DNA from: CAZJBS01 sp964544475
Lineage (GTDB): Bacteria > CLD3 > SB21
Direction of reading: 5' to 3'
Assembly (NCBI GenBank): GCA_964544475.1
Contig: CAZJBS010000034.1
Coordinates: forward strand, 1-30,960
Length of the DNA stretch: 30,960 nt
Positions 14,964 through 24,433 of this stretch are shown here, piece after piece. The notes below the pieces were generated by a model. That model saw only the letters and a program-made list of their open reading frames with translations, was not told the origin of the DNA and ran no database searches. The translations under genes and the position numbers were made by a program. Every line of letters begins with the position of its first letter. The stretch's first letter is position 1.

Positions 14964-17087
14964 ATGTCATCCCGCGAAACAAAGTTAAATGTGGCTTTCT
15001 TGTGGCATCAGCATCAGCCGTTTTACCGGGTCACCACGCCCGAGGGTCCGTTTTATCTCATGCCGTGGGTGCGGTTTCATGCCGTCAAGGATTACTACGA
15101 CATTCCCTTCCTGCTCAAAGCGTTCCCTTCCGTCCGTCAGAATTTCAATCTTGTTCCGTCCATGCTGGCCCAAATCGAGGATTATGTCGCCAATCGGGCG
15201 TCGGACAACGTGCTGCGGCTGACGCGACCGGCGCCGGGTCATCTCGAACCCGACGACAAGAAGGCCATTTTGCGCCAGTTTTTTGTGGCCAATCTGGACC
15301 ACATGATCAAACCGTACCCCCGTTACGCCGAGTTGTGGGAAAAGAGAAAATCCCCGGACTGGTCCAACCAGGACTGGCTCGATCTCCAGGTGTGGTACAA
15401 TCTCTGTTGGATCGGCCAAAGCTGGAAAAAGCAGGAACCCTTCGCCGGATTGTTTGAAAAAGGACGGTTTTTCACGGAGGAAGACAAGACCGTTTTGATC
15501 GAAGGTCATTATGCCATCATGGCTCAGGTGATTCCGCTTTACAGGGAATTATTCCTTAGCGGTCAGATCGAGCTTTCCGTCACGCCGTATTACCATCCAA
15601 TTCTGCCGCTTTTGTGTGATTCGGACATACACAGGATCAGCAATCCGGCCCGACCACCGGTGGATTTTCATTTCAAGCATCCGGAAGACGCCGACGCCCA
15701 GATCAAAAAAGCGGTTACGTACTTTACCCGTCTCTTTTCCAAACCACCGCAGGGCATGTGGCCGTCCGAAGGCAGTGTCAGCGCCGAAGCGGCCGATCTG
15801 ATGCGTCGGAACGGCCTCGAATGGATCGCCACGGACGAGGAGATTCTGCAGCATTCCGAAACGGCGGACGGATCGCATTTCCTCTACCAGCCGTGGGCAT
15901 GGTCCACCCCGTCCGGACCGTTGGCGATGGTATTTCGTGATCACCAGCTTTCCGACGCCATTGGATTTACGTATGCCAAATGGAAGGCCGGCGACGCGGT
16001 CAGGGATTTCCTCGCGAGGATCGAGGCCATCCGTCAGACGCTGATTCAACAGCGCAGGAATCCATCCGAATGCCTTCTCAACGTCATTCTGGATGGCGAG
16101 AATTGCTGGGAATTTTACGAGCGCAACGGCGAGGATTTCCTCATGTCGTTATTTGCGCAACTGTCGGACAGCGCGACGCTGCGGTCGTGTACGATTTCGG
16201 ATTTTCTCAAAGAGCACACCGGCGTGCTTCCGGCCAGACCGCGGATTACGAGGCTCCATCCCGGATCATGGATCGGGCACAACTTCGACATCTGGATTGG
16301 CAAACATGCGGAAAAGAATCTGGCCTGGAAATACCTGACCGAAGCGAGGGCGCTTCTTGAATCCGACGATCCCGGCCGCCGGAATACCGAGGCGTGGGAG
16401 ACGCTCTACATTGCCGAGGGCAGCGACTGGTTCTGGTGGTTTGGCGACGATCATCAGGCGGAGAACAAGCAGGACTTTGACGAACTTTTCCGTCATCATT
16501 TGCGGCACATCTACGGGCTGCTTGGCGTGGACGTCCCCGGCCGTCTTGCACAACCGATCATGCAACTCGAGGCCGCCGACCTGTTTACGCGACCCTCCGC
16601 CAACCTCACACCGCGGATCGACGGCATCGTCAGCAACTATTACGAATGGCAGGACGCGGGCGTCTACGAGGCGGCCGCCGACAGCGACGCGATGCACATC
16701 AGCGAAGTGTGGATCCAGAGCATCCTCTACGGTTTTGACGATACGACGCTGTTCATCCGCGTGGATTTTGAACCGGACCGGATGGAGACGATCCGGAAGG
16801 ATCCGGGGCTGTCGGTGCGGTTGGAATTCTACCACGCCGATGCTCTCCGGTTCTCATTCGACCGGCCGTTGGCGCATGGCGACGACGGCGCGATCCGCGT
16901 GGCGTTTGAGGATATTCTGGAAATCGCCGTGCCATTGCCGCTCCTGAATATCCGTCCGTCCGACGCCATCGAAATGGCCGTGGCGATCGTCCGCAACGAA
17001 CGAGAGATTGTCCGTCGCCCGTCCCGCCATCGGATTGTGATCGACCGGCCGGACCGCTTTTTCGACAAATACCTTTGGTCCGTCTAA
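14964..17087 (+). CDS. Glycoside hydrolase family 57 (alpha-amylase/glucanotransferase type)
   Basis: The 707-aa product from ATG 14964 starts with the GH57 motif HQHQPF near residue 15; the open frame upstream runs through the terminator. The nucleophile motif is MWPSEGSVS with Glu269, and the acid/base motif FRDHQLSD with Asp326. A later EGSDWFWWFGDDH segment near residue 495 is typical of the long GH57/DUF1957-related group. The C-terminal 170 residues form a beta-rich domain following LTPRIDGIVSNYYEW, probably carbohydrate-binding. It has no signal peptide and should act on glycogen or maltodextrin in the cytoplasm. The ribosome site is weak. The agmatinase follows 17 bp later. Confidence 0.92.
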   Translation: MSSRETKLNVAFLWHQHQPFYRVTTPEGPFYLMPWVRFHAVKDYYDIPFLLKAFPSVRQNFNLVPSMLAQIEDYVANRASDNVLRLTRPAPGHLEPDDKKAILRQFFVANLDHMIKPYPRYAELWEKRKSPDWSNQDWLDLQVWYNLCWIGQSWKKQEPFAGLFEKGRFFTEEDKTVLIEGHYAIMAQVIPLYRELFLSGQIELSVTPYYHPILPLLCDSDIHRISNPARPPVDFHFKHPEDADAQIKKAVTYFTRLFSKPPQGMWPSEGSVSAEAADLMRRNGLEWIATDEEILQHSETADGSHFLYQPWAWSTPSGPLAMVFRDHQLSDAIGFTYAKWKAGDAVRDFLARIEAIRQTLIQQRRNPSECLLNVILDGENCWEFYERNGEDFLMSLFAQLSDSATLRSCTISDFLKEHTGVLPARPRITRLHPGSWIGHNFDIWIGKHAEKNLAWKYLTEARALLESDDPGRRNTEAWETLYIAEGSDWFWWFGDDHQAENKQDFDELFRHHLRHIYGLLGVDVPGRLAQPIMQLEAADLFTRPSANLTPRIDGIVSNYYEWQDAGVYEAAADSDAMHISEVWIQSILYGFDDTTLFIRVDFEPDRMETIRKDPGLSVRLEFYHADALRFSFDRPLAHGDDGAIRVAFEDILEIAVPLPLLNIRPSDAIEMAVAIVRNEREIVRRPSRHRIVIDRPDRFFDKYLWSV

Positions 17088-17104
17088 CGAAAGGAGAACC
17101 GACC

Positions 17105-17692
17105 GTGTCCACCGTCCCGAATAACTTCCTCGGACTTGACAAGCGTCTCAGCACGTACGCCTCGTCGCGGGTGGCCGTGCTTCCGATTCCCTACGAAGCG
17201 ACGACCAGTTACGGCAAGGGCACCCGGCGCGGCCCGGCGGCCATGATCAAGGCGTCCCAAACGGTCGAGTTCTATGACGAAGAACTCGATCGCGAATCGA
17301 TGGAGGATTTCGGCGTCGCCACGCTGAAACCGCTGTCTTTTGGGAAGAAGAAGGGCGCCGCGGCCATGGAGGTCATACGCAAGGCTGTCGGCCGTATCGT
17401 TGACGACGGCAAATTCCCGGTATGTTTCGGGGGAGAGCACACCGTGACGTCCCCCATTGTCCGCGCTTTTTTTGATCGCCTGGGAGATGATTTTTCCGTT
17501 CTGCAGATTGACGCCCATTCGGATCTTCGCGACACGTACGAAGGCACGCCCTGGAGCCATGCCTGCGTCATGCGACGCATCTACGAATTCAACAAGCATA
17601 TCGTGCAGGTGGGTATTCGCGCCCAGTGCCGCGAGGAGCGGGACCTGATCGTGGCAAACCGGATCGACACGTTCTATGCCAAGGATCTGCAA
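17105..17692 (+). CDS. speB: Agmatinase/ureohydrolase, 3' end lost in N gap
   Basis: The first 196 residues are present, from a GTG at 17105 with AAAGGAG 8 bp upstream; the frame also runs back to 17075 inside the GH57 gene, which is unlikely as a start. Ureohydrolase motifs are clear: ATTSYGKGTRRGPAAMIKAS, the manganese ligand His112 in GGEHTVT, and Asp136, His138 and Asp140 in DAHSDLRD. The family hydrolyses agmatine to putrescine and urea (polyamine synthesis). The third motif (DxDxxDP) would lie in the missing 100-N stretch or beyond. The true stop is unseen. Arginase or formimidoylglutamase remain possible, but the N-terminus fits agmatinase best. Confidence 0.88.
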
Positions 17693-17792
17693 NNNNNNNN
17701 NNNNNNNNNNNNNNNNNNNNNNNNNNNNNNNNNNNNNNNNNNNNNNNNNNNNNNNNNNNNNNNNNNNNNNNNNNNNNNNNNNNNNNNNNNNN
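17693..17792. other. Assembly gap of 100 N
   Basis: Exactly 100 N, a conventional placeholder for a gap of unknown length. The agmatinase should need about 90-120 further codons, yet no matching reading frame continues on the right, so more sequence than 100 bases is probably missing. The order of the two flanks rests on scaffolding only. Confidence 0.98.
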
Positions 17793-17812
17793 AGCCGGCT
17801 ATTTTTCTGACT

Positions 17813-17850
17813 TCCTCGCCTCACCGACTCGTGAGGCGAGGATTTTTTTT
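17813..17850 (+). terminator. Strong Rho-independent terminator
   Basis: A perfect 12-bp stem, TCCTCGCCTCAC (17813-17824) with GTGAGGCGAGGA (17831-17842), closes a 6-nt loop and is followed by eight T (17843-17850). It ends a plus-strand transcript, probably the one containing the agmatinase, and isolates the oxidoreductase operon downstream. Confidence 0.93.
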
Positions 17851-18048
17851 CCTCGTTATTGTGCCTATATGGGAGTTAGAACATATTAAAATCGGGTATT
17901 ACAAATATTTATTTTTTATTAATCTAAATAAAGAAGATAAAGATATTTTTTATCATCATATGGGCAAAAGTCATTGTTTTGGGCGGCATATTGACCGAAA
18001 TTTTCGAAGGCACTCATCTCTCCCAAGGCCATAGAAATTGAGGATACT
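17851..18048 (+). promoter_or_regulatory. AT-rich leader, probable promoter of the kor-rnf operon
   Basis: This gene-free stretch between the terminator and the first oxidoreductase gene is strikingly AT-rich from about 17880 to 17965, unlike the GC-rich genes around it, as expected for a promoter/UP-element region. A GATAAA/TTTATC inverted repeat lies at 17936-17954. I see no pair of consensus -35/-10 boxes with good spacing. A GAGG ribosome site precedes the ATG at 18049. The promoter itself is inferred. Confidence 0.45.
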
Positions 18049-19938
18049 ATGAAAGAAGAAAAATCCCGCGTTTCGGTCGAACGAGTCAAACAACACATTA
18101 TTGAAATTGTCAGTGATTCCGGCGAAGGCGCTCAGAAATCCGGACAGAGTTTTGGCATGATTTCCGCAAAGATGGGCAATGGCGTGTGGACTGTGGAAAT
18201 TATTCCGGCTGAAATTCAGCCACCCGCCCGTTCGAAAGCCGGCGCATCCGGTATCCGGATCCGCATCGGCTCCTCCAAAATCACCAATATGGGTGACGAG
18301 GCCGACCTGGTCGTTGCCATGAACGAGCAGGTTCTCTACGGACGTATCGACCAGAAGGCTTTTCGTTCCGGCACGATCATCTTGCTCGACAATAAATGGG
18401 CCAATCATGAAGTGACGGCCATACAGCAGGAGTATGCGGCGGCCATGAAGGACCTGGTCTCGCGGGGTTACAAGGTCATCGAAGTGCCCATTGAAAAGGA
18501 ATCGATGAAGCTGATCGCCGATCCGCGGCGCGGCAAGAACATGTGGGTGCTCGGCATGCTGTGCTACATTTACTTGCGCGACATGGACAAAGCGGAAGCC
18601 CAGATCAAACACACGTTCCGGAAGAAAAAACAGAACGTCGTCGACCTGAACATCGATCTTTTGCGGGTGGGATACACTTGGGCTGAGACTAATCTGAACT
18701 TCCGGTTTGACGTACCGACCATGCCGGCCACCGGCGAGGATGTCGTCATGAACGGCAACGAAGCGATCAGTCTTGGTACGCTCGCCTCCGGCATCGAAGT
18801 TTGCGCCATGTATCCGATCACGCCCGCGACGTCAGCCTCCCATCATCTTGCCGAGTGTTTCGAAAACGCCGGCGGGCTGATACACCAGGCCGAGGACGAA
18901 ATTGCGGCCATTGGATTTGCGATCGGCGCCTCGTATGCCGGCAAAACGGCCATCACGATCACCTCCGGTCCGGGCATGGCGTTGAAGACGGAATTCATCG
19001 GACTGGCCGTGATGGCTGAGGTGCCGCTCGTGATTGTCAATGTGCAACGCGGCGGTCCCTCGACCGGGCTGCCGACCAAGGTCGAGCAGGGCGATCTGCT
19101 GTACGCCGTTTTTGGCCAGCCGGGTGATACGCCGAAAATCGTTTTGGCGGCGGCCACGATCGAAGAGTGTTTTCATTTTGTCATTCTGGCCCGGCGCCTT
19201 GCCGAGGCCTTCCGTATGCCGGTGATTCTTTTGACCGATGCCAATCTGGCCACAGGCGTTCAGCCTTTCCCGAGACCGAAAGTCAGTCAGGAATGGTTTG
19301 CCCCGCCCATTGACCAAAGCCCGTGGAAGGAAGGCATTCCGCCGTATGACTGGGACGAAGAAACCGGCCTGAGCCGGCGGCCGATTCCGGGACAAAAAAA
19401 CGGCATGTACACGCTCACCGGCCTGGCTCACGACCAGGCCAGCCATGTGGCCTACGAGGCGGCGATCAATCAGATCGGATGCAACCGTCGAAGCCGCAAG
19501 CTGGCGGCTTTTCTGGAGTCCCTGCGGCCGCCGGTTGTGCACGGCGATCCGGAAGGTGACCTGCTCGTGGTGGGTTGGGGCTCTACCCTGGGCGCCATCG
19601 AAGAAGCCGTCGACCAGGCGCGCGAATTGGGCGGCAGCGTGTCTTCCCTGCACTTGCGGTTCCTCTCTCCCCTGGAACCCGGACTCAAAGACATCTTTAA
19701 TCGGTTCAGGAAAATCATCACCGTCGAAATCAACTACAGCGATGATCTTACCGATCCGCTGATCACACCGGCCAACCGTCGCCTGTCTCAATTGGCATGG
19801 TACCTTCGTGCCCAGACACTGACGGAAGTCGACTGCTTTTCGAACGTGCACGGCCAGCCGATCCGGCCCCGTATGATACTGGACATGATCAAGCGGGAAT
19901 TGAGCTTCACTGAAAAGAGCGCATTGGTTCCGGCCTGA
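18049..19938 (+). CDS. korA: 2-oxoacid:ferredoxin oxidoreductase, gamma-alpha fusion subunit
   Basis: The 629-aa product joins a POR gamma domain (about residues 1-190; SGEGAQKSGQSFGMI and ADLVVAMNEQVLYGRID) to an alpha subunit (about 220-600). The alpha part has the pyrimidine-domain motif YPITPAT at 255-261, the acidic QAEDEIAAIG segment at about 280-289 and SGPGMALKTEF, all intact. This is the architecture of two-subunit 2-oxoglutarate:ferredoxin oxidoreductases, which convert 2-oxoacid, CoA and oxidised ferredoxin to acyl-CoA, CO2 and reduced ferredoxin. The preferred acid cannot be fixed from sequence alone; 2-oxoglutarate is the usual substrate. The beta subunit follows 66 bp later. Confidence 0.93.
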   Translation: MKEEKSRVSVERVKQHIIEIVSDSGEGAQKSGQSFGMISAKMGNGVWTVEIIPAEIQPPARSKAGASGIRIRIGSSKITNMGDEADLVVAMNEQVLYGRIDQKAFRSGTIILLDNKWANHEVTAIQQEYAAAMKDLVSRGYKVIEVPIEKESMKLIADPRRGKNMWVLGMLCYIYLRDMDKAEAQIKHTFRKKKQNVVDLNIDLLRVGYTWAETNLNFRFDVPTMPATGEDVVMNGNEAISLGTLASGIEVCAMYPITPATSASHHLAECFENAGGLIHQAEDEIAAIGFAIGASYAGKTAITITSGPGMALKTEFIGLAVMAEVPLVIVNVQRGGPSTGLPTKVEQGDLLYAVFGQPGDTPKIVLAAATIEECFHFVILARRLAEAFRMPVILLTDANLATGVQPFPRPKVSQEWFAPPIDQSPWKEGIPPYDWDEETGLSRRPIPGQKNGMYTLTGLAHDQASHVAYEAAINQIGCNRRSRKLAAFLESLRPPVVHGDPEGDLLVVGWGSTLGAIEEAVDQARELGGSVSSLHLRFLSPLEPGLKDIFNRFRKIITVEINYSDDLTDPLITPANRRLSQLAWYLRAQTLTEVDCFSNVHGQPIRPRMILDMIKRELSFTEKSALVPA

Positions 19939-20004
19939 GTTCCATACGACCCTATGAAACCACTTTCTGAAATAAGCTGTTCATCTTAAGCAAGGAGACA
20001 TCCC

Positions 20005-20958
20005 GTGTTTGGTTTGAAGTCCGATTGCATCCTCGATATTCCCGAGGAATACTACACGATGGCCGACTACGAAAGCGCCACGGCGCGATGGTGCCCTGGT
20101 TGCGGTGACCATGGCATCCTGACGGCCGTTCAGCGTCTTTGCCGGGAGAAGCAGTTACCACCCGAACGAACGGTGTTTGTATCCGGCATCGGTTGTTCCA
20201 GCCGTTTTCCCCACTACATGAAGACCTACGGCTTTCACGGCCTGCACGGTCGCGCCCTGCCGGTGGCCTGCGGCATTAAATTCCGCCGACCGGATCTCCA
20301 CGTCTTTGTCGCGACGGGTGACGGCGACTGCTGCTCGATTGGTACGGCCCACTGGATCCATGCGATCCGCTACAACATGAATATCACGGTCATGATGTTC
20401 GACAACGAAATATACGGCCTCACGAAAGGTCAGACGTCGCCCACCTCCCGACCGGGCACGATATCCAATACGAATCCGCACGGTTCATACCTGCCGCCGC
20501 TCAACCCGATTCAAACCACGCTGGGCGTATCCAACGCATCCTTTGTGGCGCAGACGGTCGATTGGAACCCGGCGCATCTTTATGCCACCGTGGAGGCGGG
20601 ATTCGAACATCCCGGCATGTCGTTCATTCGCGTGATCCAGAGATGCCCTGTGTATCAGAAGGATCTGCACGAACCCGAAGTGGCCAACCCGAATACCATC
20701 ACGCTGTTGAATCACCCCAAAGGCATTCATCTCGATGAGCAGGTCGTGAAGATGTACAAGCACGTCGTCGAACACGACCCGTCAGATATCGATCGCGCCC
20801 GGCAATTGGCCGACATGACCGACAGCATTCCCATCGGCCTGTTTTACCAGGACAGGACCAAACCACGTTTCGACGATTATGGCGCCCACAACATGGGCAT
20901 GACGCCAGAAGACAAAGTGCGCGCCATCAACCGCGAACTTGACAAGTTGGCGGTTTGA
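20005..20958 (+). CDS. korB: 2-oxoacid:ferredoxin oxidoreductase, beta subunit
   Basis: The 317-aa product starts at GTG 20005 with AAGGAG 7 bp upstream. It has the cluster-binding WCPGCGDHG (Cys30, Cys33), then GIGCSSRFPHY. The thiamine-diphosphate/Mg motif is complete: ATGDGDCCSIG with GDGD at 105-108, followed by the Mg ligand Asn134 in DNEIYGLTKGQTSPTS. So this subunit, unlike the two PFOR-like proteins downstream, should be catalytic. It binds ThDP and the [4Fe-4S] cluster and pairs with the gamma-alpha subunit. No separate ferredoxin (delta) gene is present; the next gene's C-terminal ferredoxin could take that place. Confidence 0.95.
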   Translation: MFGLKSDCILDIPEEYYTMADYESATARWCPGCGDHGILTAVQRLCREKQLPPERTVFVSGIGCSSRFPHYMKTYGFHGLHGRALPVACGIKFRRPDLHVFVATGDGDCCSIGTAHWIHAIRYNMNITVMMFDNEIYGLTKGQTSPTSRPGTISNTNPHGSYLPPLNPIQTTLGVSNASFVAQTVDWNPAHLYATVEAGFEHPGMSFIRVIQRCPVYQKDLHEPEVANPNTITLLNHPKGIHLDEQVVKMYKHVVEHDPSDIDRARQLADMTDSIPIGLFYQDRTKPRFDDYGAHNMGMTPEDKVRAINRELDKLAV

Positions 20959-20992
20959 TGTTTTAGTTTTTTCGGAAAAGAGAGGCAGCCGC

Positions 20993-23518
20993 ATGACCGA
21001 CACGATGTATTCCCATCTGGACGAACTGTTCAGGACAAAGATCTCTTCCCGCGACAATCACGGTTTGCATACGCCTGAAGCCAGCCTGACTGCCAAACCG
21101 CTCAGGTCCCCGGTCTGGCCGGAATCCCCGACCACCGATACAACGGCGGAGCGCAAGGCCTTCTGGAACCGGCTGCGCACGTTTTATCGTGAAGGGCACG
21201 GCGGAGGACTCCGCGGTGCCTATCAAAAGCCCACACATTTTCCGGCGTTGTTGGCGCCCTTTCGCGATTGGCGGCATGTCCGCAATGATTATCCCGTTTG
21301 GATGGCCGATGAGGCCGGCGAAAACATGATGCAATCGCTGACAACGTTATTGGCTGAGGCCGTGCTGTCGTTTGCGCCCGGGCCCGCGGATGCCCGAATT
21401 CTCAAGGATAATCTGGCGAGATTGGAACTCATCGTCCAGGAAGCCTTTGACGACGGTCCCGACGTTCAACCGTGGGCGGACGTGATCGGTCCGGCCCTGC
21501 GTCGAATGGAAAGCCGGTTGGATATTGCCGGGCAGGACGGCGCGAATTTTTCTGACGATATCAAAAAGCTGTTGAAGGCTCTGCCATCTTCCGGACGTTT
21601 GGCCGTGTTTTCCGGCCAGATGCCTTTCCTGTGCCTTTCCACGGCGATGGCCTCGACCCAAACGCCGGCGAAGCTCCGGTTGCTGGAACGGATCAGTGGT
21701 TTGCGCAGCCAATTGCAGTCTCTCCTGACCATCGAAAGGGAAAAATCGCCGGACTCGCGGTCGCCGGAAGTTTTGCAGGGATCGTACGGGTACGGCGCTT
21801 CGTTCATCAACTTTGACAGGTTTTCCAATGTTCTCCCGGAAGCCGCCACATTGCCCATGCCGGCAGAGCGAGTCCGCCGCATTGAAAAAATTGTGAACGT
21901 GCTCGAACGGGCGCCTTCCTTTTTTGCGTATGACGCCATCTTCTGTGTGACGACCTCGTTCAGCGAACGGTTGCCATCGGGTGACGTGCTGTCCAAGGTC
22001 AAAGTTCATACGGTCGAGGGTGGCAACGCCTGCGCCGGCGCGCAAAACGTCTTTGACAACGCCATGGCCCGCATGGCCGAACTTTTCGCCGCCGTGCGTG
22101 TGGCCGATCTGGAGATCAAGGGTCATTACGATCCCGAAATTCACGATCCGTATTTTGCAGGCTTTGACTGGCAATCCTTCGATGATGCGGAGTTGTCCGC
22201 GTGCCCGCCGGTCGTGTTGCTGTCGTCGGTGGCGGAGATCATGAATCATGAACTGGCCGATTTTTCGGGTTTGCTTGCTTCCTGCCGTCCCATCAAGGCG
22301 CTCGTGCTCAAACAGGAAATGCCCGTCCCTGGCGGACGGATGAACGAATGGAATTTTACATTCCAGCAGGAGATCGGCTCCCTCGCCGTTTCGCATCGCA
22401 ACACGTATGTTCTTCAATCGACAACGATTCATCCGGTCACGTTGTTTTCGGATTTTTCGGCAGGCCTGTCCTCTCCGACACCGGCGCTTTTCTATCTCCT
22501 GGCGCCCAAAGACCTTCCGGCGGCGGACTCTTTTCTGCTGGCCGGCACGGCTCTGGAAGGACGCGCCTTCCCGGAATTCACGTATGACCAAAGACAGGGC
22601 GTCCGCTGGGGAAGCCGTTTCAATGTGGCCCGCAACCCCCATCCGGACCAAGACTGGCCATCGTATGAATTGAAATATGAGGATCACGGTCAACCGGTGT
22701 CGATGACGGTGCCATTTACGGTGGCCGACGGCCTTGCACTCGCCAACGCATGCCAGGACCAATTCCTTCCGGTGCCCCGCTCCTGCTGGTCGGAAGATCT
22801 CGTGCTTTTCTCGGATTTTCTCACGCTGCCATCGAATGAGGCCTACGCCAAGATTCCATTCATCTGGATGCTGGATGACCAGCAGGTTCTCACCAAAGTG
22901 GCCACGACACACTGGATGACCCTGCTGGCTCAGGAGCGGCTCGATTTCTGGCACTTCATCCAGGAGTTTGGCGGCATCAACAGTTTCCATGTCGAGAAGG
23001 CCGTGGAACAGGTCCGCAAAGAGATGCTGGATGAGAATGCCCGCGAAATGGCCGCGTTGGAAGAGCGGCACCGGCTGGAACTGGAAGAAGCGCGCCGGCA
23101 GACGGCCCGCGAGACCATGGAAAAATTGTCGTCCATCCTGCTGGATCTGGATACGACCATGGTGATTCCGACGTCCTCCTCCGCCGCCGCGCCGGTGACC
23201 ACGACGACCGCGGTCATGGAGACGCCTCCGCCGGCTTCCGGCGCTCCTATCGAAGAGGAAGTCGTCATATCGGCCGATCCGTGGATCGAGACCTTTCGAT
23301 GTACGAGCTGTAATGAATGCACGAATCTGAATCCCAATGGTTTCAAATACGATGGGAACAAGCAGGCCTACATTGCGGATGCCGGAGCCTGCACGTTTGC
23401 CCAGCTCGTAACCGCCGCCGAAAAATGCCCGGCGAAATGCATCCATCCCGGAAAACCCCTGAACCCCGCCGAGCCGGGGCTTGAAGCGCTGCTGGTACGC
23501 GCCGCCCCCTTCAATTGA
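20993..23518 (+). CDS. Large PFOR domain VI-like protein with C-terminal ferredoxin
   Basis: The 841-aa product from ATG 20993 (GAGAGGC ribosome site; the frame upstream to 20939 overlaps korB) matches no enzyme I can name. Residues about 100-650 resemble the C-terminal half of the 1458-aa protein at 24434: shared blocks are RVADLEIKGHYDPEIHD, the PPVVLL strand, and a FLTLPSNEAYAKIPFIWMLD segment. That region corresponds to the ThDP domain of PFOR, but the GDG motif after PPVVLL is replaced by SSVAEI. A coiled coil (about 668-720), a Pro/Thr/Ala linker and a monocluster [4Fe-4S] ferredoxin (Cys770, 773, 776 and Cys812) follow. It probably serves electron transfer. It sits between korB and rnfB. 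Confidence 0.8.
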   Translation: MTDTMYSHLDELFRTKISSRDNHGLHTPEASLTAKPLRSPVWPESPTTDTTAERKAFWNRLRTFYREGHGGGLRGAYQKPTHFPALLAPFRDWRHVRNDYPVWMADEAGENMMQSLTTLLAEAVLSFAPGPADARILKDNLARLELIVQEAFDDGPDVQPWADVIGPALRRMESRLDIAGQDGANFSDDIKKLLKALPSSGRLAVFSGQMPFLCLSTAMASTQTPAKLRLLERISGLRSQLQSLLTIEREKSPDSRSPEVLQGSYGYGASFINFDRFSNVLPEAATLPMPAERVRRIEKIVNVLERAPSFFAYDAIFCVTTSFSERLPSGDVLSKVKVHTVEGGNACAGAQNVFDNAMARMAELFAAVRVADLEIKGHYDPEIHDPYFAGFDWQSFDDAELSACPPVVLLSSVAEIMNHELADFSGLLASCRPIKALVLKQEMPVPGGRMNEWNFTFQQEIGSLAVSHRNTYVLQSTTIHPVTLFSDFSAGLSSPTPALFYLLAPKDLPAADSFLLAGTALEGRAFPEFTYDQRQGVRWGSRFNVARNPHPDQDWPSYELKYEDHGQPVSMTVPFTVADGLALANACQDQFLPVPRSCWSEDLVLFSDFLTLPSNEAYAKIPFIWMLDDQQVLTKVATTHWMTLLAQERLDFWHFIQEFGGINSFHVEKAVEQVRKEMLDENAREMAALEERHRLELEEARRQTARETMEKLSSILLDLDTTMVIPTSSSAAAPVTTTTAVMETPPPASGAPIEEEVVISADPWIETFRCTSCNECTNLNPNGFKYDGNKQAYIADAGACTFAQLVTAAEKCPAKCIHPGKPLNPAEPGLEALLVRAAPFN

Positions 23519-23555
23519 ACCGAAAGACACGCGTGATGTTCGCAAAGGTGCCACG

Positions 23556-24428
23556 GTGATCACAGAGATTCTCACAGCCGTTCTGATCATGGTCGGTCTG
23601 GGCGCTTTTTTTGCCGCGGTGCTGGCCGTCGCCTACAAAAAACTGCGGGTGCAGGAGGATCCACGGATCGATCAGCTTGAAGAAATGCTGCCACGCTCCA
23701 ATTGCGGCGCGTGCGGAAAACCTGGATGCCGCGCCTTTGCCGAAGGCCTGATCAACAAGGAAGTCAGCCCTGGCGGCTGCACCGTGAGTTCCCCCGAAGC
23801 CGTTGAACGAATAGCCGGTTTTCTGGGCGTGGATGCCGGATTTGTCGAAAAACGCGTCGCGCGATTGCTGTGCGCCGGCGGAATACAGGAAAGCCACAAC
23901 CAGGCCGAATACAGAGGCCAGCGCACCTGTCGCAGCATGGCCATGGTGACCGGCGGAACCAAAGACTGCGTTTGGGGATGTCTTGGTTTGGCGGATTGCG
24001 AACGGGTTTGCGATTTTGACGCCATTCATATGAATGACGACGGATTGCCGGTCGTCGATATTGACCGTTGTGTCGCCTGCAACGATTGCGTGGAAATATG
24101 TCCGAAAGGGCTCTTCACCATCATGCCGGTCAGTTACAAACTGCTCGTGCAGTGCCGCTCCCTGCTGGAAGGGGACGCCGCCATCGAACGTTGCTCCGTG
24201 GCCTGCAACGCGTGCGGCCGCTGCGTGGCCGACGCCCAGCCCGGCCTGATCCGCATGCAAAAGAATCTTCCTGTTATCGACTACAGCCGCAATGAACAGA
24301 CGTCCGCCCAGGCCACCAAACGATGCCCCACGAATGCGATCGTCTGGGTGGAAGGCCAGCAATTCACAAAAACGTCGACCAAGCCTCTGCCCATCGGACG
24401 GGTTGAAATGGTACCTAAAGAAGCGTAG
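23556..24428 (+). CDS. rnfB: Rnf complex subunit B (Fe-S electron-entry subunit)
   Basis: The frame is open from 23481, but GTG 23556 with AAAGGTG upstream gives the standard RnfB N-terminus: one membrane helix (residues about 5-27), then a short linker. The 290-aa protein carries the RnfB cluster domain Cys50-x2-Cys53-x4-Cys58 with Cys75, the CVWGCLGLADCERVC segment, a ferredoxin motif at Cys172/175/178/182 (CVACNDCVEICP), and further cysteines in CSVACNACGRC and CPTNAI. RnfB takes electrons from ferredoxin and passes them into the membrane complex that pumps Na+ or H+ while reducing NAD+. It begins the rnf order B-C-D, but is separated from rnfC by a giant gene. Confidence 0.93.
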   Translation: MITEILTAVLIMVGLGAFFAAVLAVAYKKLRVQEDPRIDQLEEMLPRSNCGACGKPGCRAFAEGLINKEVSPGGCTVSSPEAVERIAGFLGVDAGFVEKRVARLLCAGGIQESHNQAEYRGQRTCRSMAMVTGGTKDCVWGCLGLADCERVCDFDAIHMNDDGLPVVDIDRCVACNDCVEICPKGLFTIMPVSYKLLVQCRSLLEGDAAIERCSVACNACGRCVADAQPGLIRMQKNLPVIDYSRNEQTSAQATKRCPTNAIVWVEGQQFTKTSTKPLPIGRVEMVPKEA

Positions 24429-24433
24429 AAGTC

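Noticed and set aside
17793..18034. Open frame continuing from the agmatinase through the N run
   Set aside because: The translated tail reads through a perfect terminator and AT-rich DNA and shows no agmatinase motifs; it is an artefact of translating N.
18832..19851. Minus-strand open frame of 339 codons opposite korA
   Set aside because: Shadow of a clearly conserved alpha subunit; no recognisable domain.
23481..23555. Upstream extension of rnfB in the same frame
   Set aside because: The extra residues overlap the previous gene and precede the membrane helix; GTG 23556 has a ribosome site and gives the usual RnfB start.
21347..23590. Minus-strand open frame of 747 codons opposite the 841-aa protein
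   Set aside because: Arg/His-rich shadow of a GC-rich gene. The plus-strand frame has the ferredoxin and PFOR-like motifs.
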